Positions 50,388-59,418 of a stretch of 64,000 nt of DNA are shown here, in pieces. Position 1 is the stretch's first letter. The number at the start of each line of letters is the position of its first letter. This DNA comes from DASQMT01 sp963835735 (GTDB lineage Bacteria > Actinomycetota > Thermoleophilia > Solirubrobacterales > Solirubrobacteraceae), in contig CAWIGP010000002.1 of assembly GCA_963835735.1 (NCBI GenBank), positions 248,001 through 312,000 on the forward strand. Direction: 5' to 3'. The notes below the pieces were generated by a model. The model did no database searches. It was given only the letters and a program-made list of their open reading frames with translations, and had not been told where the DNA came from. The position numbers and the translations under genes were made by a program.

Positions 50388-50452
50388 AGCTACGCCGCGA
50401 GCTGCGTCACGGCCGCGGCGCGCTGCCGCCACTCGATCTCGACGACGTCGTC
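50388..50452. repeat. Intact copy of the repeat flanking the membrane gene
   Basis: Partner of 49553-49598; covers the stop and last ~20 codons of the 101-residue hypothetical protein. 835 bp separate the two copies. Confidence 0.7.
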
Positions 50453-50695
50453 CAGCGACGTCAGCCGGCGCGCATCCGGCGGCGCGCTGAGCTCCGGGAA
50501 GCTGCGGCACGCGCGCAGGAACCCCGCGCCGAACGCCCGCCGGGCCTCCAACCTGGCCGCCATCGACTCGAACCGCACCTCGCGCTCGGGCGCGTGCTCC
50601 AGACAGTCCAGGCCGAGCGCGCGCAGCTCCTCAAGCTCGGCGCGGTCGCACCGCAACGCCCGTTGCGCCGAGAGGCTCAGGACCGGCTGATCCAT
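50390..50695 (-). CDS. Hypothetical protein, 101 residues
   Basis: ATG 50695. Helical, charged: 'LSAQRALRCDRAELEELRALGLDCLEHAPEREVRFESMAARLEARRAFGAGFLRACRSFPEL', three cysteines, then 'LDDVVEIEWRQRAA'. No signal or membrane helix. Function unknown. Its 3' end is partially duplicated 835 bp away. Confidence 0.6.
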   Translation of the reverse strand: MDQPVLSLSAQRALRCDRAELEELRALGLDCLEHAPEREVRFESMAARLEARRAFGAGFLRACRSFPELSAPPDARRLTSLDDVVEIEWRQRAAAVTQLAA

Positions 50696-50992
50696 GGCCC
50701 GATTCTACGCCTTTCCGGTTCGCTGGCGGACGGTTGGTGGTTCCCACAGTTTCGACACCTCAACTTTGGGATTGGGCCTTGTTGCCGAGCCGTCAAATAA
50801 GGGTTGTTGTGGGTGGCGCCGCCAAGGAGGGGGCGCCGTTGTGTGTCTCACAGAGGGCGGGCGCACCAGGACGGCGCGCCTGCCCTCGCCCTATCGAGCG
50901 GAAGCCGCGGCGGGGCGCGAGGAGGGCTGGAGCCCCTGCGCTAGAGCCAAGGAACGGCTCTGTAGTGGGGTTCAGCGGGGGCCGGCGAGGAG
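50696..50992. other. Gap upstream of tRNA-Glu, no gene seen
   Basis: 297 bp with lower GC near 50720-50800 than the rest of the window. No supported frame. A hairpin at 50943-50961 (AGAGCC, 7-nt loop, GGCTCT) lies 30 bp beyond the 3' end of tRNA-Glu and could serve as its terminator, without a T-run. GGCGCC pairs near 50813-50837 can also form a short stem. Confidence 0.5.
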
Positions 50993-51065
50993 TACCGCTA
51001 CGGGGATTCGAACCCCGGTTTCCGCCGTGAGAGGGCGGCGTCCTAGTCCCCTAGACGATAGCGGC
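50993..51065 (-). tRNA. tRNA-Glu (anticodon CTC)
   Basis: 73-nt cloverleaf: acceptor GCCGCTA paired with TAGCGGT (one G-U at the end), anticodon arm CCGCC-CTCTCAC-GGCGG giving CTC, T arm CCGGG-GTTCGAATC-CCCGT. CCA is not encoded. 40 bp from tRNA-Leu on the same strand. Confidence 0.95.
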
Positions 51066-51105
51066 AGGAACCGCCGTGCAGCGTAGCAACGGCGCCGCCG
51101 AGCGA

Positions 51106-51189
51106 TGCGGCTGAGAGGACTCGAACCTCCACGGGGTTGCCCCCACGGCGACCTGAACGCCGCGTGTATACCAATTTCACCACAGCCGC
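51106..51189 (-). tRNA. tRNA-Leu (anticodon CAG)
   Basis: 84-nt class II tRNA: acceptor GCGGCTG/CAGCCGC, anticodon loop TTCAGGT (CAG), a long variable arm (CGTGGGGGCAACCCCGTG), T arm GAGG-TTCGAGTC-CTCT. CCA not encoded. CAG is a main Leu anticodon for GC-rich genomes. Confidence 0.95.
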
Positions 51190-51204
51190 AGTGAGCGCCG
51201 GAGT

Positions 51205-51720
51205 CTAGCGTGGGCGGCGGGCGCTCAGCCGCTCCTGCCCGCAGTTGCGGACCCTCCCAGAACCGTCGAACAGGCCCACGATGCGGAGGTCGCGGAGGAC
51301 CGCCGCGGGGGCGCGCGCACGCCAGTAGGAGCACTCCCCGATGCCGCCACCCTGGGAGCCGACGACCCTGAAGCGGCGCGAGCTGCGCGTGGGGCGCTTG
51401 AGCAGCACGCCCGAGAATCCCTCGCCGACAACATCGGCCCAGGCGAACCGGGCGTTGCTTGTCGAGACGCGCGCGCGCCTGAACTCGCATTCCTCGGGAG
51501 CGGACGCGTTGCAGGCCTTCAGCGCGACGCGTTTGATCGCCGGTCGCTCCGCCTTCGACGGTGGCCGGTCGCGCGCGGCCGCGGGCGCGGGCGCCGCGGT
51601 CGCCAGCAGGCTGCCGCCCGCGAGCAGCGCGAGCGCGATCGCGGATCTGTCCCCTGCGAGCCTCACCGGCCGCGCAGTCTTGCACGCGACAGGGATCGGC
51701 GGCGCGCCCAGGTCCGGCAT
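51205..51720 (-). CDS. Secreted hypothetical protein
   Basis: 171 residues from ATG 51720; an internal GTG about 18 codons in would give a cleaner signal peptide ('SAIALALLAGGSLLATAAPAPAAA'). Mature part: four cysteines ('KACNASAPEECEF', 'GECSYWRA', 'RNCGQ') likely as two disulfides, and 'FAWADVVGEGFSGVLLKRP'. No known domain. Divergent from the MFS exporter gene, with which it shares an 84-bp region. Confidence 0.65.
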   Translation of the reverse strand: MPDLGAPPIPVACKTARPVRLAGDRSAIALALLAGGSLLATAAPAPAAARDRPPSKAERPAIKRVALKACNASAPEECEFRRARVSTSNARFAWADVVGEGFSGVLLKRPTRSSRRFRVVGSQGGGIGECSYWRARAPAAVLRDLRIVGLFDGSGRVRNCGQERLSARRPR

Positions 51721-51804
51721 AGCTGCTTGCTACGTTTTTCTGTCCCGCCGGATCCGTGCCTCGAGATCCGCAGCACCCCCGCTCCCCACGCTCTGGAGGC
51801 CACC

Positions 51805-53297
51805 GTGTCAAGCGTCGCTCCCGACCTCCCCGACGGCCCGGCGGGCCGCGGCGAGTCGAACCGGTGGCTCGTCCTCGTCATCGTCTGCCTCGCGCAGTTC
51901 ATGGTGATCCTCGACGCGACGGTGGTGAACGTCGCGCTGCCGTCGATCCAGAGCGACCTCGGGTTCACGGCCTCGAGCCTCCAGTGGGTGATCAACGCGT
52001 ACACGCTCGTGTTCGGCGGCTTCCTGCTGCTCGGCGGCCGGGCCGGCGACCTCTTCGGCCGCCGCAAGCTGTTCCTCTGGGGCGTCGCGATCTTCTCGGT
52101 CGCGTCGCTGCTCAACGGCCTCGCCACGTCCGAGGAATGGCTGATCATCTCCCGCGGCCTGCAGGGACTCGGCGGCGCGCTCGTCTCCCCCGCCGCGCTG
52201 TCGATCATCACGACGACGTTCGCCGAGGGCGAGGACCGGACGAAGGCGCTGGGCGTGTGGAGCGCGATCGCCGCAGGCGGCGGCGCGTTCGGCCTGCTGC
52301 TCGGCGGCATCCTCACCGACCTCCTGAGCTGGGAGTGGATCTTCTTCGTCAACGTGCCGATCGGCATCGCGACCGCGGCGCTGGCAGTGCGCTACGTGCC
52401 CGAGTCGCGCGCGCCGAACCGCCAGCCGGGCGCCGATCTCCCCGGCGCGATCACGGTCACGTCGGGCCTGATCGTGCTCGTCTACGCGATCGTCCAGGCC
52501 GAGGACCACGGCTGGGGCTCGGCGCGGACGATCGGGCTGGCGGCGGTCGCCTTCGCGCTGCTCGGCGCGTTCGTGCTGATCGAGAGCCGCTCGCGGGCGC
52601 CGCTGATCAGGCTCGGCATCTTCAAGGTGCGTTCGCTCGCGGGCGCCAACGGCGTGCTGCTGCTCGTGATCGGCGGTCTGTTCGGGTTCTTCTTCTTCTC
52701 GACGCTGTACGTCCAGCAGATCCTCGGCTACTCGCCGCTCGAGGCGGGGCTCGCGTTCCTGCCCGTGACGATCGGAATCGCGACCGGCGCCGGCATCGCG
52801 CAGCAGCTGGTGAAGCGGTTCGGCGTGCGCACGACGGCCAGCCTGGGGATGGTGATCGCGGCGTTCGGCCTGTACCTGTTCTCGCGCGTGACCGCCGACG
52901 GCACGTACCTGAGCGACGTACTGCCCGCGATCATCCCGCAGTCGATCGGCATGGGCCTGTTCTTCGTCCCGATCACGCTGATCGCCACGACCAACGTCGG
53001 CGAGGACGACGCCGGGCTGGCGTCGGGGCTGTTCAACACCTCGCAGCAGGTCGGCGGCGCGCTCGGCCTCGCGGTGCTCTCGACGCTGGCGGCCGACAAG
53101 ACGGCCAGCGTGCTGTCGGAGCTCGGCGGGGCGCCGTCCAGCTCGAGCAGGCGAACGCACTGCTCGACGGCTTCCAGGTCGCGTTCACGGCGGCGGCGGT
53201 CCTCGTCGCGGTCGGCGCGGTGCTGCTGCCGCTCGTGGTGCGGAGGCGCGACGTCGAGAACGTCACCCCCGACGCGCAGCCGCTCCCGGCCGCCTGA
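51805..53297 (+). CDS. DHA2-family (14-helix) MFS exporter, frameshifted near 3' end
   Basis: Proton-driven drug/antibiotic exporter of the EmrB/QacA type. From GTG 51805 with GGAGG upstream: 'LAQFMVILDATVVNVALPSI' (motif D1), 'GGRAGDLFGRRKLFLWG' (motif A), 'SRGLQGLGGALVSPAALSII', 'GVWSAIAAGGGAFGLLLGGILTD' (motif C). The frame breaks at about 53127-53133; the next frame supplies 'VQLEQANALLDGFQVAFTAAAVLVAVGAVLLPLVV', the last helix, and a normal stop at 53297. One base appears to be missing. Full length about 497 residues. Confidence 0.85.
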
Positions 53298-53318
53298 CCG
53301 ACGTGCCAAGCTAGCGAC

Positions 53319-53669
53319 GTGGCGGAAGACGACGGACACGCCATCGGCTACAAGGTGCTGCGGCGCGGGACGCCCGTACGGACGTCGGACGGCGTCCAGA
53401 TCGGGACCGTCCGGCGCGCGCAGGACAACGCGCGCGAGCACATCTTCGACGGGATCGTGATCGACACGCCCAACGGGCGGCGCTTCGTCGACGCGCCCGA
53501 GGTCGCGCGCATCTTCGAGCGCGTCGTCGTGCTCACGATCACGGCGGAGGAGGCAAAGGAGCTGCCCGAGCAGGGCTCCGCGCTGTCCGCACGCATGCGC
53601 GGCACCAAGACGGCGCGCCGCGCGAAGCGCTTCGGCCAGTCGATGCGCGACCGCTGGGACCAGCGCTGA
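53319..53669 (+). CDS. PRC-barrel/DUF2171-like protein
   Basis: 116 residues from GTG 53319. A single beta-barrel-like domain at about 8-80: 'YKVLRRGTPVRTSDGVQIGTVRRA', 'DGIVIDTPNGRRFVDAPEVARIFERVVVLTI'. The 'SDG..IG.V' pattern is typical of PRC-barrel proteins. Basic C-terminal tail (90-116) may bind nucleic acid or membrane. Function unknown. 21 bp after the MFS gene, co-oriented. Confidence 0.7.
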   Translation: MAEDDGHAIGYKVLRRGTPVRTSDGVQIGTVRRAQDNAREHIFDGIVIDTPNGRRFVDAPEVARIFERVVVLTITAEEAKELPEQGSALSARMRGTKTARRAKRFGQSMRDRWDQR

Positions 53670-53673
53670 GCGC

Positions 53674-54260
53674 ATGGCCTGGGTGGAGCCGGTCACGCTC
53701 GCGGGCACGCACGTGATCCTGGAGCCCGCCGCCGACCGTCACGTCGCCGACCTGCTCGCCGCCGCCCGGGACAACAGCGTCTGGACGCACCTCCCCTGGC
53801 CGCGCCCGCGCAGCGAGGCCGAGGTCGCGGCGATGCTGAAGGCCGAGCGGAAGGTCGCGTACCCGTTCGCGCAGCTCGATGCCGAGAGCGGCCGCGCGGT
53901 CGGCGTCACGACCTACCGCGACGTCGACGAGCGCCACCGCACGCTCGAGGTCGGCGGCACGTGGATCGGCCGCCCGTGGTGGCGCACGCGCGATCAACAC
54001 CGAGGCCAAGCTGCTGTTCCTCGGGCCATGCGTTCGAGATGCTGCGCGCGAACCGCGTCGCGCTCAAGACCGACATCCGCAACGAGCGCTCGCAGGCGGC
54101 GATCGCGCGGCTCGGCGCGGTGCGGGAAGGCGTGCTGCGCCACCAGTACATCCGCCGCGACGGGTCGCTGCGCGACACCGTCATCTACAGCGTTCTGCCT
54201 GAGGAATGGCCGGCGGTGCGAGCGCACCTGACGGCCCGGCTCGCCGCGCACGTCGGGTGA
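53674..54260 (+). pseudogene. RimJ/RimL-type GNAT acetyltransferase, two frame breaks
   Basis: Starts ATG 53674: 'VTLAGTHVILEPAADRHVADLLAAARD', 'HLPWPRPRSEAEV', 'VGVTTYRDVDERHRTLEVGGTWIGRPWW'. The frame then shifts by one base near 53988 (next frame: 'AINTEAKLLFLG') and again near 54027 ('HAFEMLRANRVALKTDIRNERSQAAIARLGAVREGVLRHQYIRRDGSLRDTVIYSVLPEEW'). Removing one base at each point restores a full ~195-residue N-acetyltransferase. Likely indels; substrate unknown. Confidence 0.78.
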
Positions 54261-54282
54261 CGCGCGCGGCGAGCCGCGCGCG

Positions 54283-55959
54283 CTAGGCGCCGATGACCTG
54301 CTCGTCCTCGGTGAGCGCGACGCGCTCGTTCGGGACGCAGTGCGTCATGACGAGCCCGTTCACGTCGCGCGGGCCGTTGTTGCCGAGGTTGGCCGCGCGC
54401 GCCAGCTCGGCCTCGCTCAGCGTCTGCGTCGCGAGCGGCGCCAGGCCGCGCACGTCGTCGGCGCTGATCCCCAGGCCCTCACCGACGCGGTGGCCGAGCT
54501 CGTCCTCTGCCATGAACAGGTGCCACAGCATGCGCTCCTGGATCGGGCGGTCGCACTGCGACAGGTTCGCGACCAGGTTGGCGACGAGGTCGTCCTTCTC
54601 CCACTGCTCCGACAGCAGGTAGCGCTGGCCGGGCTGGGTGTAGTCGTCGGTGCGCGGGATCCGCTTGCGCGTCAGCCGCCCCTCGATCGCCGGCCCCTGC
54701 TCGTCGTGCGCCGGCTTCTCGGCTTCGCTCAGGCCGCCCGTGATCGACGGCTCGTAGTTGACGCTCGGGTTCTCGCCGGTCTCGTCGACGAAGTAGGTCA
54801 TCGAGCCGTCGCGCTGGTTGGTCGCCACGCGCGCGTTCTTCGCCTGGTTGACGGGCAGCTGCAGGTAGTTCGGCCCGACCCGGTGGCGCTGCGTGTCCGA
54901 GTAGGAGAACGTCCGCCCGGTGAGCATCTTGTCGTCGGAGAAGTCCAGCCCGTCGACCAGCACGCCGGTCCCGAACGCGATCTGCTCGCTCTCGGCGAAG
55001 AAGTTCTTCGGCGCGCGGTTGAGCGTCATCGTGCCGACGTGCCGCAGCGGGAAGTCGTTCTCCGGCCACACCTTGGTGTCGTCGAGCGGATCCCAGTCAA
55101 GCTCGGGATGGTCGTGGTCGTCCATCAGCTGGACGAACAGGTCCCACTGGGGATACTCGCCACGCTCGATCGCGCCGTAGAGGTCCTTCGTGTGGACGCC
55201 GAGCTCGCGGCCCTGCTGCACCGCGGCGTCGGCCTCGGTCCAGCTCTTGACGCCCTGCTTCGGGTGCCAGTGGTACTTGACCAGCTTCGTCTCGCCGGCG
55301 GCGTTGACCCACTTGTACGTGTTGACGCCGAAGCCCTGCATGTTGCGGTAGCTCGCCGGGACACCGCGCGGGCTGAGGATGAGCATGAACATCTGCAGCG
55401 ACTCGGGCGTCTGGGACGCGAAGTCGAACACGCGGTTCGGGATCTGGCGCTCGAACGTGATCGGGTCGGGCTTCTGGGAGTGGATGAAGTCGGGGAACTT
55501 GATCGCGTCGCGGATGAAGAAGACGCCGAGGTTGTTCCCGACGAGGTCCCAGTTGCCGTCCTCGGTGTAGAACTTGACCGCGAACCCGCGCGGGTCGCGC
55601 ACGGCTTCTGAGGAGTCGCGCCCGCCGGCAACCGTGGAGAAGCGCAGCGCCATCTCGGTCCGCTTGCCCGCCTCCTGGAACAGCTTCGCGCGGGTGTACT
55701 TCGAGATCGGCTCGTCGCCGACCTTCCCGGTGGCCTCGAAGTAGCCGAACGCCGTCGCGCCGCGGGCGTGCACGACGCGCTCGGGTACGCGCTCGCGATC
55801 GAAGTGGGCCATCTTCTCGAAGAACTGGTAGTTCTCCATCGTCGCCGGACCGCGCGGGCCGATCGTGCGCTGGTTCTGGTTGTCGGAGATCTGATGGCCC
55901 TGGCGGTTCGTCAGCACCTTGTCGCCCCTGGGCGGCTGCTTGCCGTTGCCCTCGGTCAT
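54283..55959 (-). CDS. katA: Monofunctional catalase (KatA type)
   Basis: 558 residues from ATG 55959; haem catalase degrading H2O2. Active His at about 64 ('RVVHARGATAFGYFE'), Asn at about 136 ('EDGNWDLVGNN'), 'FFIRDAIKFPDFIHSQKPDP', haem-ligand Tyr in 'TFSYSDTQRHRVGPNYLQLP', and a C-terminal extension with a GAT-like end. Its ATG overlaps the upstream fur-like stop (ATGA), so the two are translationally coupled and probably repressed by that Fur protein, in the manner of actinobacterial furA-kat pairs. Confidence 0.95.
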   Translation of the reverse strand: MTEGNGKQPPRGDKVLTNRQGHQISDNQNQRTIGPRGPATMENYQFFEKMAHFDRERVPERVVHARGATAFGYFEATGKVGDEPISKYTRAKLFQEAGKRTEMALRFSTVAGGRDSSEAVRDPRGFAVKFYTEDGNWDLVGNNLGVFFIRDAIKFPDFIHSQKPDPITFERQIPNRVFDFASQTPESLQMFMLILSPRGVPASYRNMQGFGVNTYKWVNAAGETKLVKYHWHPKQGVKSWTEADAAVQQGRELGVHTKDLYGAIERGEYPQWDLFVQLMDDHDHPELDWDPLDDTKVWPENDFPLRHVGTMTLNRAPKNFFAESEQIAFGTGVLVDGLDFSDDKMLTGRTFSYSDTQRHRVGPNYLQLPVNQAKNARVATNQRDGSMTYFVDETGENPSVNYEPSITGGLSEAEKPAHDEQGPAIEGRLTRKRIPRTDDYTQPGQRYLLSEQWEKDDLVANLVANLSQCDRPIQERMLWHLFMAEDELGHRVGEGLGISADDVRGLAPLATQTLSEAELARAANLGNNGPRDVNGLVMTHCVPNERVALTEDEQVIGA

Positions 55960-56399
55960 GCGCTGCTCCCTTGGTCGTGGTCCTGCTGGCAGGCGGGGCA
56001 CAGGCCCCAGTAGGTGACCTCCGCCTCGTCCAGGCGGAAGCCGCGGCGGTCGCCGGGTTCCAGGCACGGCGCAACCCCGACGGCGCATTCCACGTCGACC
56101 GCGAGCCCGCACCCGCGGCAGACGAGGTGATGATGGTTGTCGCCGACACGCGACTCGTAGCGGACGGGCCCGCCGGCCGGCTCGATCCGGCGCGCCAGGC
56201 CGGCCCGGTGCAGCGCCTCGCAGACGTCGTACGCGGCCTGCGTGGAGATGCTCATCCCGGCCGCGCGGACGCGCTCGATCACCTGTTCGACGCGCGGGTG
56301 GTCGGGCGACGCGTCGAGCACCTCGAGCACGGAGATCCGGGGCGTGGTTACGCGCAGCCCGGCTCCGCGCAGGCGCTCGGTGAGCTCCGGCGTCGGCAC
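55956..56399 (-). CDS. Fur-family regulator (FurA/PerR-like)
   Basis: 147 residues. Winged HTH about 5-80 ('LRGAGLRVTTPRISVLEVLDASPDHPRVEQVIERV'), dimer/metal domain with 'NHHHLVCRGCG' and 'GLCPACQQ', two CxxC zinc-binding pairs. Position directly before a catalase gene suggests a peroxide sensor (PerR/FurA) rather than an iron regulator. Upstream, an A/T-richer patch at about 56425-56460 with repeated CTTGT half-sites on the minus strand may be its operator. Confidence 0.88.
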   Translation of the reverse strand: MPTPELTERLRGAGLRVTTPRISVLEVLDASPDHPRVEQVIERVRAAGMSISTQAAYDVCEALHRAGLARRIEPAGGPVRYESRVGDNHHHLVCRGCGLAVDVECAVGVAPCLEPGDRRGFRLDEAEVTYWGLCPACQQDHDQGSSA

Positions 56400-56441
56400 G
56401 CTTCCGACCCTACCAGGGATCTGGAACCGTTCAAGACAAGA

Positions 56442-57791
56442 TCACAAGTTCGCCAAGAACGGAACGACGGTCTTGAGGAACGAGTTGGCCCGCGCGTCGT
56501 CGAAGATCGGGTCGCAGTGCGCGTTGCTCGCGCTGCGGTCGACCAGCGTGAGCTTCCGAGCCGGGACGTGCGCGCGGCGCGCGAGCGCCCGCGCGGCCGC
56601 GAGCACCCGGCCCTTGCCGAACGACGTCTCGAACGCGTAGATCGGAAGCCGCGCGGCGCGCCCGCGGATGGCGCGCAGTCCGAGCACGTCCTGCGCCGGG
56701 TTGCCCACTCCTCCCGCCACGGCGGCGGCGTCGAGCGAGAGCCGGCGCGGGTGGTACCAGGCGAAGCCGTCGACGCCGGTGAAGCCGGACACCGCCCGCG
56801 CCGTCCGCCGCAGCGTCGCCAGCTCGCCGTCGCGCCAGCCACGCGGGTCGCCGGCGGCGGCGAGCCCACCGAGGTGCGCCTGGACCAACGCTAGGTCGGG
56901 CGGGCCGGTCTCGGTGTCGAGCGCGTAGCCGAACTGCGCTGCGTTGGTGACCGGGACCGGCGGCACGAGCGCGGCCGGGGCGAGCGGGAAGTCCCGGAAC
57001 GTCGAGCGCTCGTCCGGCGCCTTCAGCGTGAGCGTCGAGCCGACGGCCGCGAACACGCCCGACACCCACGGCACCCCGAGGCCGACGACGTCGTTGAACG
57101 GCGATCCGGTGGCGATCGCCTCGAGCTGCGTGCGTGCCTGCTCCGCGTCGACGGGCGTCGAGCTCGAGCCGCCGTCGACGAACACGAGCCCGGCGAGGCC
57201 GCGCGCGCCCGGGCGACCGCCGAAGTCCCAGCTCGCGTACGCGGTGGTGATCGTGGCGCCGAGCGAGTGCCCGCCCAGCACGACCTTGCGCCCGCCCTTG
57301 CGCGCCGCCCGGATCACGCGGCGCAGGTCCTCGATCGCCACGCGCATCCCCCACTCGCGCGCCGGAGCGGTGACGGCGTCGGGCGGCGGCTGGAAGTGCT
57401 CCGCCGGCCCGGCACCGGCGAGCCAGCCGAGGTAATACGGGAACAGCTCCGCGACCGGCGCCCTTCCGGCGCGCACGCGGTCGAGCACCGAATGGTCCTC
57501 GAACCGGTTCTCGCGGCGCTCGACGGCCCAGACCTGCCAACCGGGCAGGCGCCGGACGAGGTCGCGCGCCAGGGGGATGACGTATCCGGCGCCGGCCGAC
57601 GTGCCGGGTTCGAATACGAGGACGTGCTTGGCGCGCGCCGGTCCGACCTTCACAACGCCGACCTTGTCGTACCGCGCGGGACCGGGCGCGTCGAAGCCCT
57701 CGAGCGTGGTCAGCTCGACGGCGGACGCCGGAGCCGCAGCGGTCATCAGCCCGAGCGTCGCGAGCAGCGCCGCCCTCAACCCGCCCCCCAT
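56442..57791 (-). CDS. Exported alpha/beta hydrolase
   Basis: 449 residues. Sec signal (1-23, 'LMTAAAPASA'). Serine-hydrolase fold: 'HVLVFEPGTSAGAGYVIPLARDLVRR', nucleophile elbow 'GGHSLGATITTAYASWDFGG' (Ser in GHSLG), late His in 'SASNAHCDPIFDDA'. Large cap region between. Not close to a lipase or esterase I can name; the 'HSLGA' with an aromatic/Gly-rich context fits Solirubrobacter-type secreted hydrolases. Divergent from the MFS gene at 57815 across 23 bp. Confidence 0.8.
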   Translation of the reverse strand: MGGGLRAALLATLGLMTAAAPASAVELTTLEGFDAPGPARYDKVGVVKVGPARAKHVLVFEPGTSAGAGYVIPLARDLVRRLPGWQVWAVERRENRFEDHSVLDRVRAGRAPVAELFPYYLGWLAGAGPAEHFQPPPDAVTAPAREWGMRVAIEDLRRVIRAARKGGRKVVLGGHSLGATITTAYASWDFGGRPGARGLAGLVFVDGGSSSTPVDAEQARTQLEAIATGSPFNDVVGLGVPWVSGVFAAVGSTLTLKAPDERSTFRDFPLAPAALVPPVPVTNAAQFGYALDTETGPPDLALVQAHLGGLAAAGDPRGWRDGELATLRRTARAVSGFTGVDGFAWYHPRRLSLDAAAVAGGVGNPAQDVLGLRAIRGRAARLPIYAFETSFGKGRVLAAARALARRAHVPARKLTLVDRSASNAHCDPIFDDARANSFLKTVVPFLANL

Positions 57792-57814
57792 GGACTCGTA
57801 TCGTGCCAGGATCG

Positions 57815-58999
57815 ATGCGCCAGTACCTCCAGATCCTCCGCACCCCGTACGTGGGCCGGCTGTTCGCCGCCTCGCTGCTCGCGCGGCTGCCGCTGGGGAT
57901 CAACGGGCTGGCGATCGTGCTGATGGTGAAGGCGGAGACCGGGTCGTTCGGCGCGGCGGGCGCTGCGGCGGGCGCGCTCGCGCTCGGCATCGGACTGTGC
58001 GCGCCGCTGACCGCGCGGCTGATCGACGCGCTGGGCGCGCGGACGCTGCTGCTGCTCGCGTTGATCTGCGCCGGCGCGCTGCTCGCGCTGGTCGCGCTCA
58101 CACGTGCGGGCGCCCCAACGGCGGTGCTCGTGGCCACGGCGTTCGCCGCCGGCGCGGCTTTCCCGCCGACCTCCTCGGTGCTGCGGGCGCAGTACCCGCG
58201 GCTGTTCGGCGACCGGTCGGCCCTGCTGCAGGGCGCGTTCGCGCTGGACTCCGTGCTGACCGAGTCGATCTTCACCGTCGCGCCGCTGCTGACGGCGGCG
58301 CTCGTGGTCGTGTTCGAACCCGCCGCCGCGATCGTGCTCTCCGCCGCGGCGATCGTCGCCGGCACGTTCGCACTCGTGGCCGCGCTGCCGGCCGGCGCCG
58401 CCGACGCGCCTGACGAAGGGGCACAGCGCGGGCTCGGCGCGCTCGCGGTCCCGGGCATCCGCACGCTCGTCGCGTCGATGCTGCCGGTCGGCTTCGCGTT
58501 CGGCGCGCTCGAGGTCGCGCTGCCGGCGTTCGCCGATCACGAGGGCGAGCCCGAGCTCGCCGGCGTGCTGATCTCGCTCTGGGCGCTCGGCAGCGTCGCA
58601 GGCGGGCTGACGTACGGCGCGCGGCCGCGGCGTGGATCGCTCGCGAGCGTGCACCTGCGAGTCGCGCTGCTGCTGCCGCTGAGCTTCCTGCCGATGGCGC
58701 TGGCGACATCGCCCGCGGCGATGGCGCTGCTCGTCCTGCCGGCGGGCGTCCTGATCGCGCCGCTGATCGCCACGCGCAACGAGCTGGCCGGCGTGGTCGC
58801 GCCGGAGGGCGTTCGCACGGAGGCGTACACGTGGCCGCTGACGGCGCTGGTGGCCGGGATCGCGCTCGGCGCGGCCGCGTCCGGGGCGCTCGCGGATGCG
58901 ACGAGCTGGCAGACCGCGGTGCTCGTGGCGACGGTGGCGGCGGCGCTGGGCGCGGCGGTCTCGACCGGCCGCCGCGCGACGCTCGTGCCGGCTCAGTAG
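57815..58999 (+). CDS. MFS transporter, 12-helix
   Basis: 394 residues from ATG 57815 (a GTG 12 bp upstream adds four residues). Twelve hydrophobic helices; 'LRTPYVGRLFAASLLARLPLGINGLAIVLMV' start and central loop near 195-215. Motif A is weak ('LTARLIDALGARTLL'). Substrate unknown; sits beside purine catabolism genes but on the other strand, so purine uptake is only a guess. Overlaps the deaminase gene's 3' end by 7 bp. Confidence 0.82.
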   Translation: MRQYLQILRTPYVGRLFAASLLARLPLGINGLAIVLMVKAETGSFGAAGAAAGALALGIGLCAPLTARLIDALGARTLLLLALICAGALLALVALTRAGAPTAVLVATAFAAGAAFPPTSSVLRAQYPRLFGDRSALLQGAFALDSVLTESIFTVAPLLTAALVVVFEPAAAIVLSAAAIVAGTFALVAALPAGAADAPDEGAQRGLGALAVPGIRTLVASMLPVGFAFGALEVALPAFADHEGEPELAGVLISLWALGSVAGGLTYGARPRRGSLASVHLRVALLLPLSFLPMALATSPAAMALLVLPAGVLIAPLIATRNELAGVVAPEGVRTEAYTWPLTALVAGIALGAAASGALADATSWQTAVLVATVAAALGAAVSTGRRATLVPAQ

Positions 59000-59418
59000 C
59001 CGTCGATCGGCACGCGCGCCTCGGCGAACAGCGCCGGCCCCTCGTAGGCGACCTCTGCTGCGTCCGGGCCGAGAACTCCCCAGAGCTCCCGCAGCTGCTC
59101 GCCGGAGAGCGCGAACACGACGCGCCCCAGGCCCGAGCGCGAGATCGCGCCGGCGCACATCGGGCACGGCTGGCAGCTCGTGTACATCGTGGTCCGTCGC
59201 GCCACGTCGGCGTCGAGCTCGCGCGCGGCCCAGCGCGCCAGCTTGAGCTCGGGGTGGGCGCTGATGTCGCGCCCCGTCAGGACCGTGTTGCGGTCCTCGG
59301 CGAGCACGTCTCCCGCAGGCCCCACGAGCAGCGAGCCGAACGGCATGTCGCCCGCCGCCCGCGCCTCCGCCGCCAGCTCGATCGCCCGCCGCAGGTGACG
59401 CTCGTCGGTCCCGGTCAT
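58993..59418 (-). CDS. Cytidine/guanine-type nucleobase deaminase
   Basis: 141 residues from ATG 59418. CDA-fold zinc deaminase: His-Pro-Glu at 55-57 ('ISAHPELKLAR') and Cys-x2-Cys at 85 and 88 ('SCQPCPMCAGAI'). 'GDMPFGSLLV' and 'AEDRNTVLTGRDISAHPE' look like guanine deaminase/tRNA adenosine deaminase relatives. In this purine-degradation cluster I favour guanine to xanthine, but tRNA-type or other nucleobase substrates are possible. Overlaps allC by 4 bp. Confidence 0.8.
   Translation of the reverse strand: MTGTDERHLRRAIELAAEARAAGDMPFGSLLVGPAGDVLAEDRNTVLTGRDISAHPELKLARWAARELDADVARRTTMYTSCQPCPMCAGAISRSGLGRVVFALSGEQLRELWGVLGPDAAEVAYEGPALFAEARVPIDGY

Noticed and set aside
50993..51189. tRNA-linked integration site
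   Set aside because: Two normal tRNAs; no repeat of a tRNA 3' end, integrase or island boundary is seen on either side.
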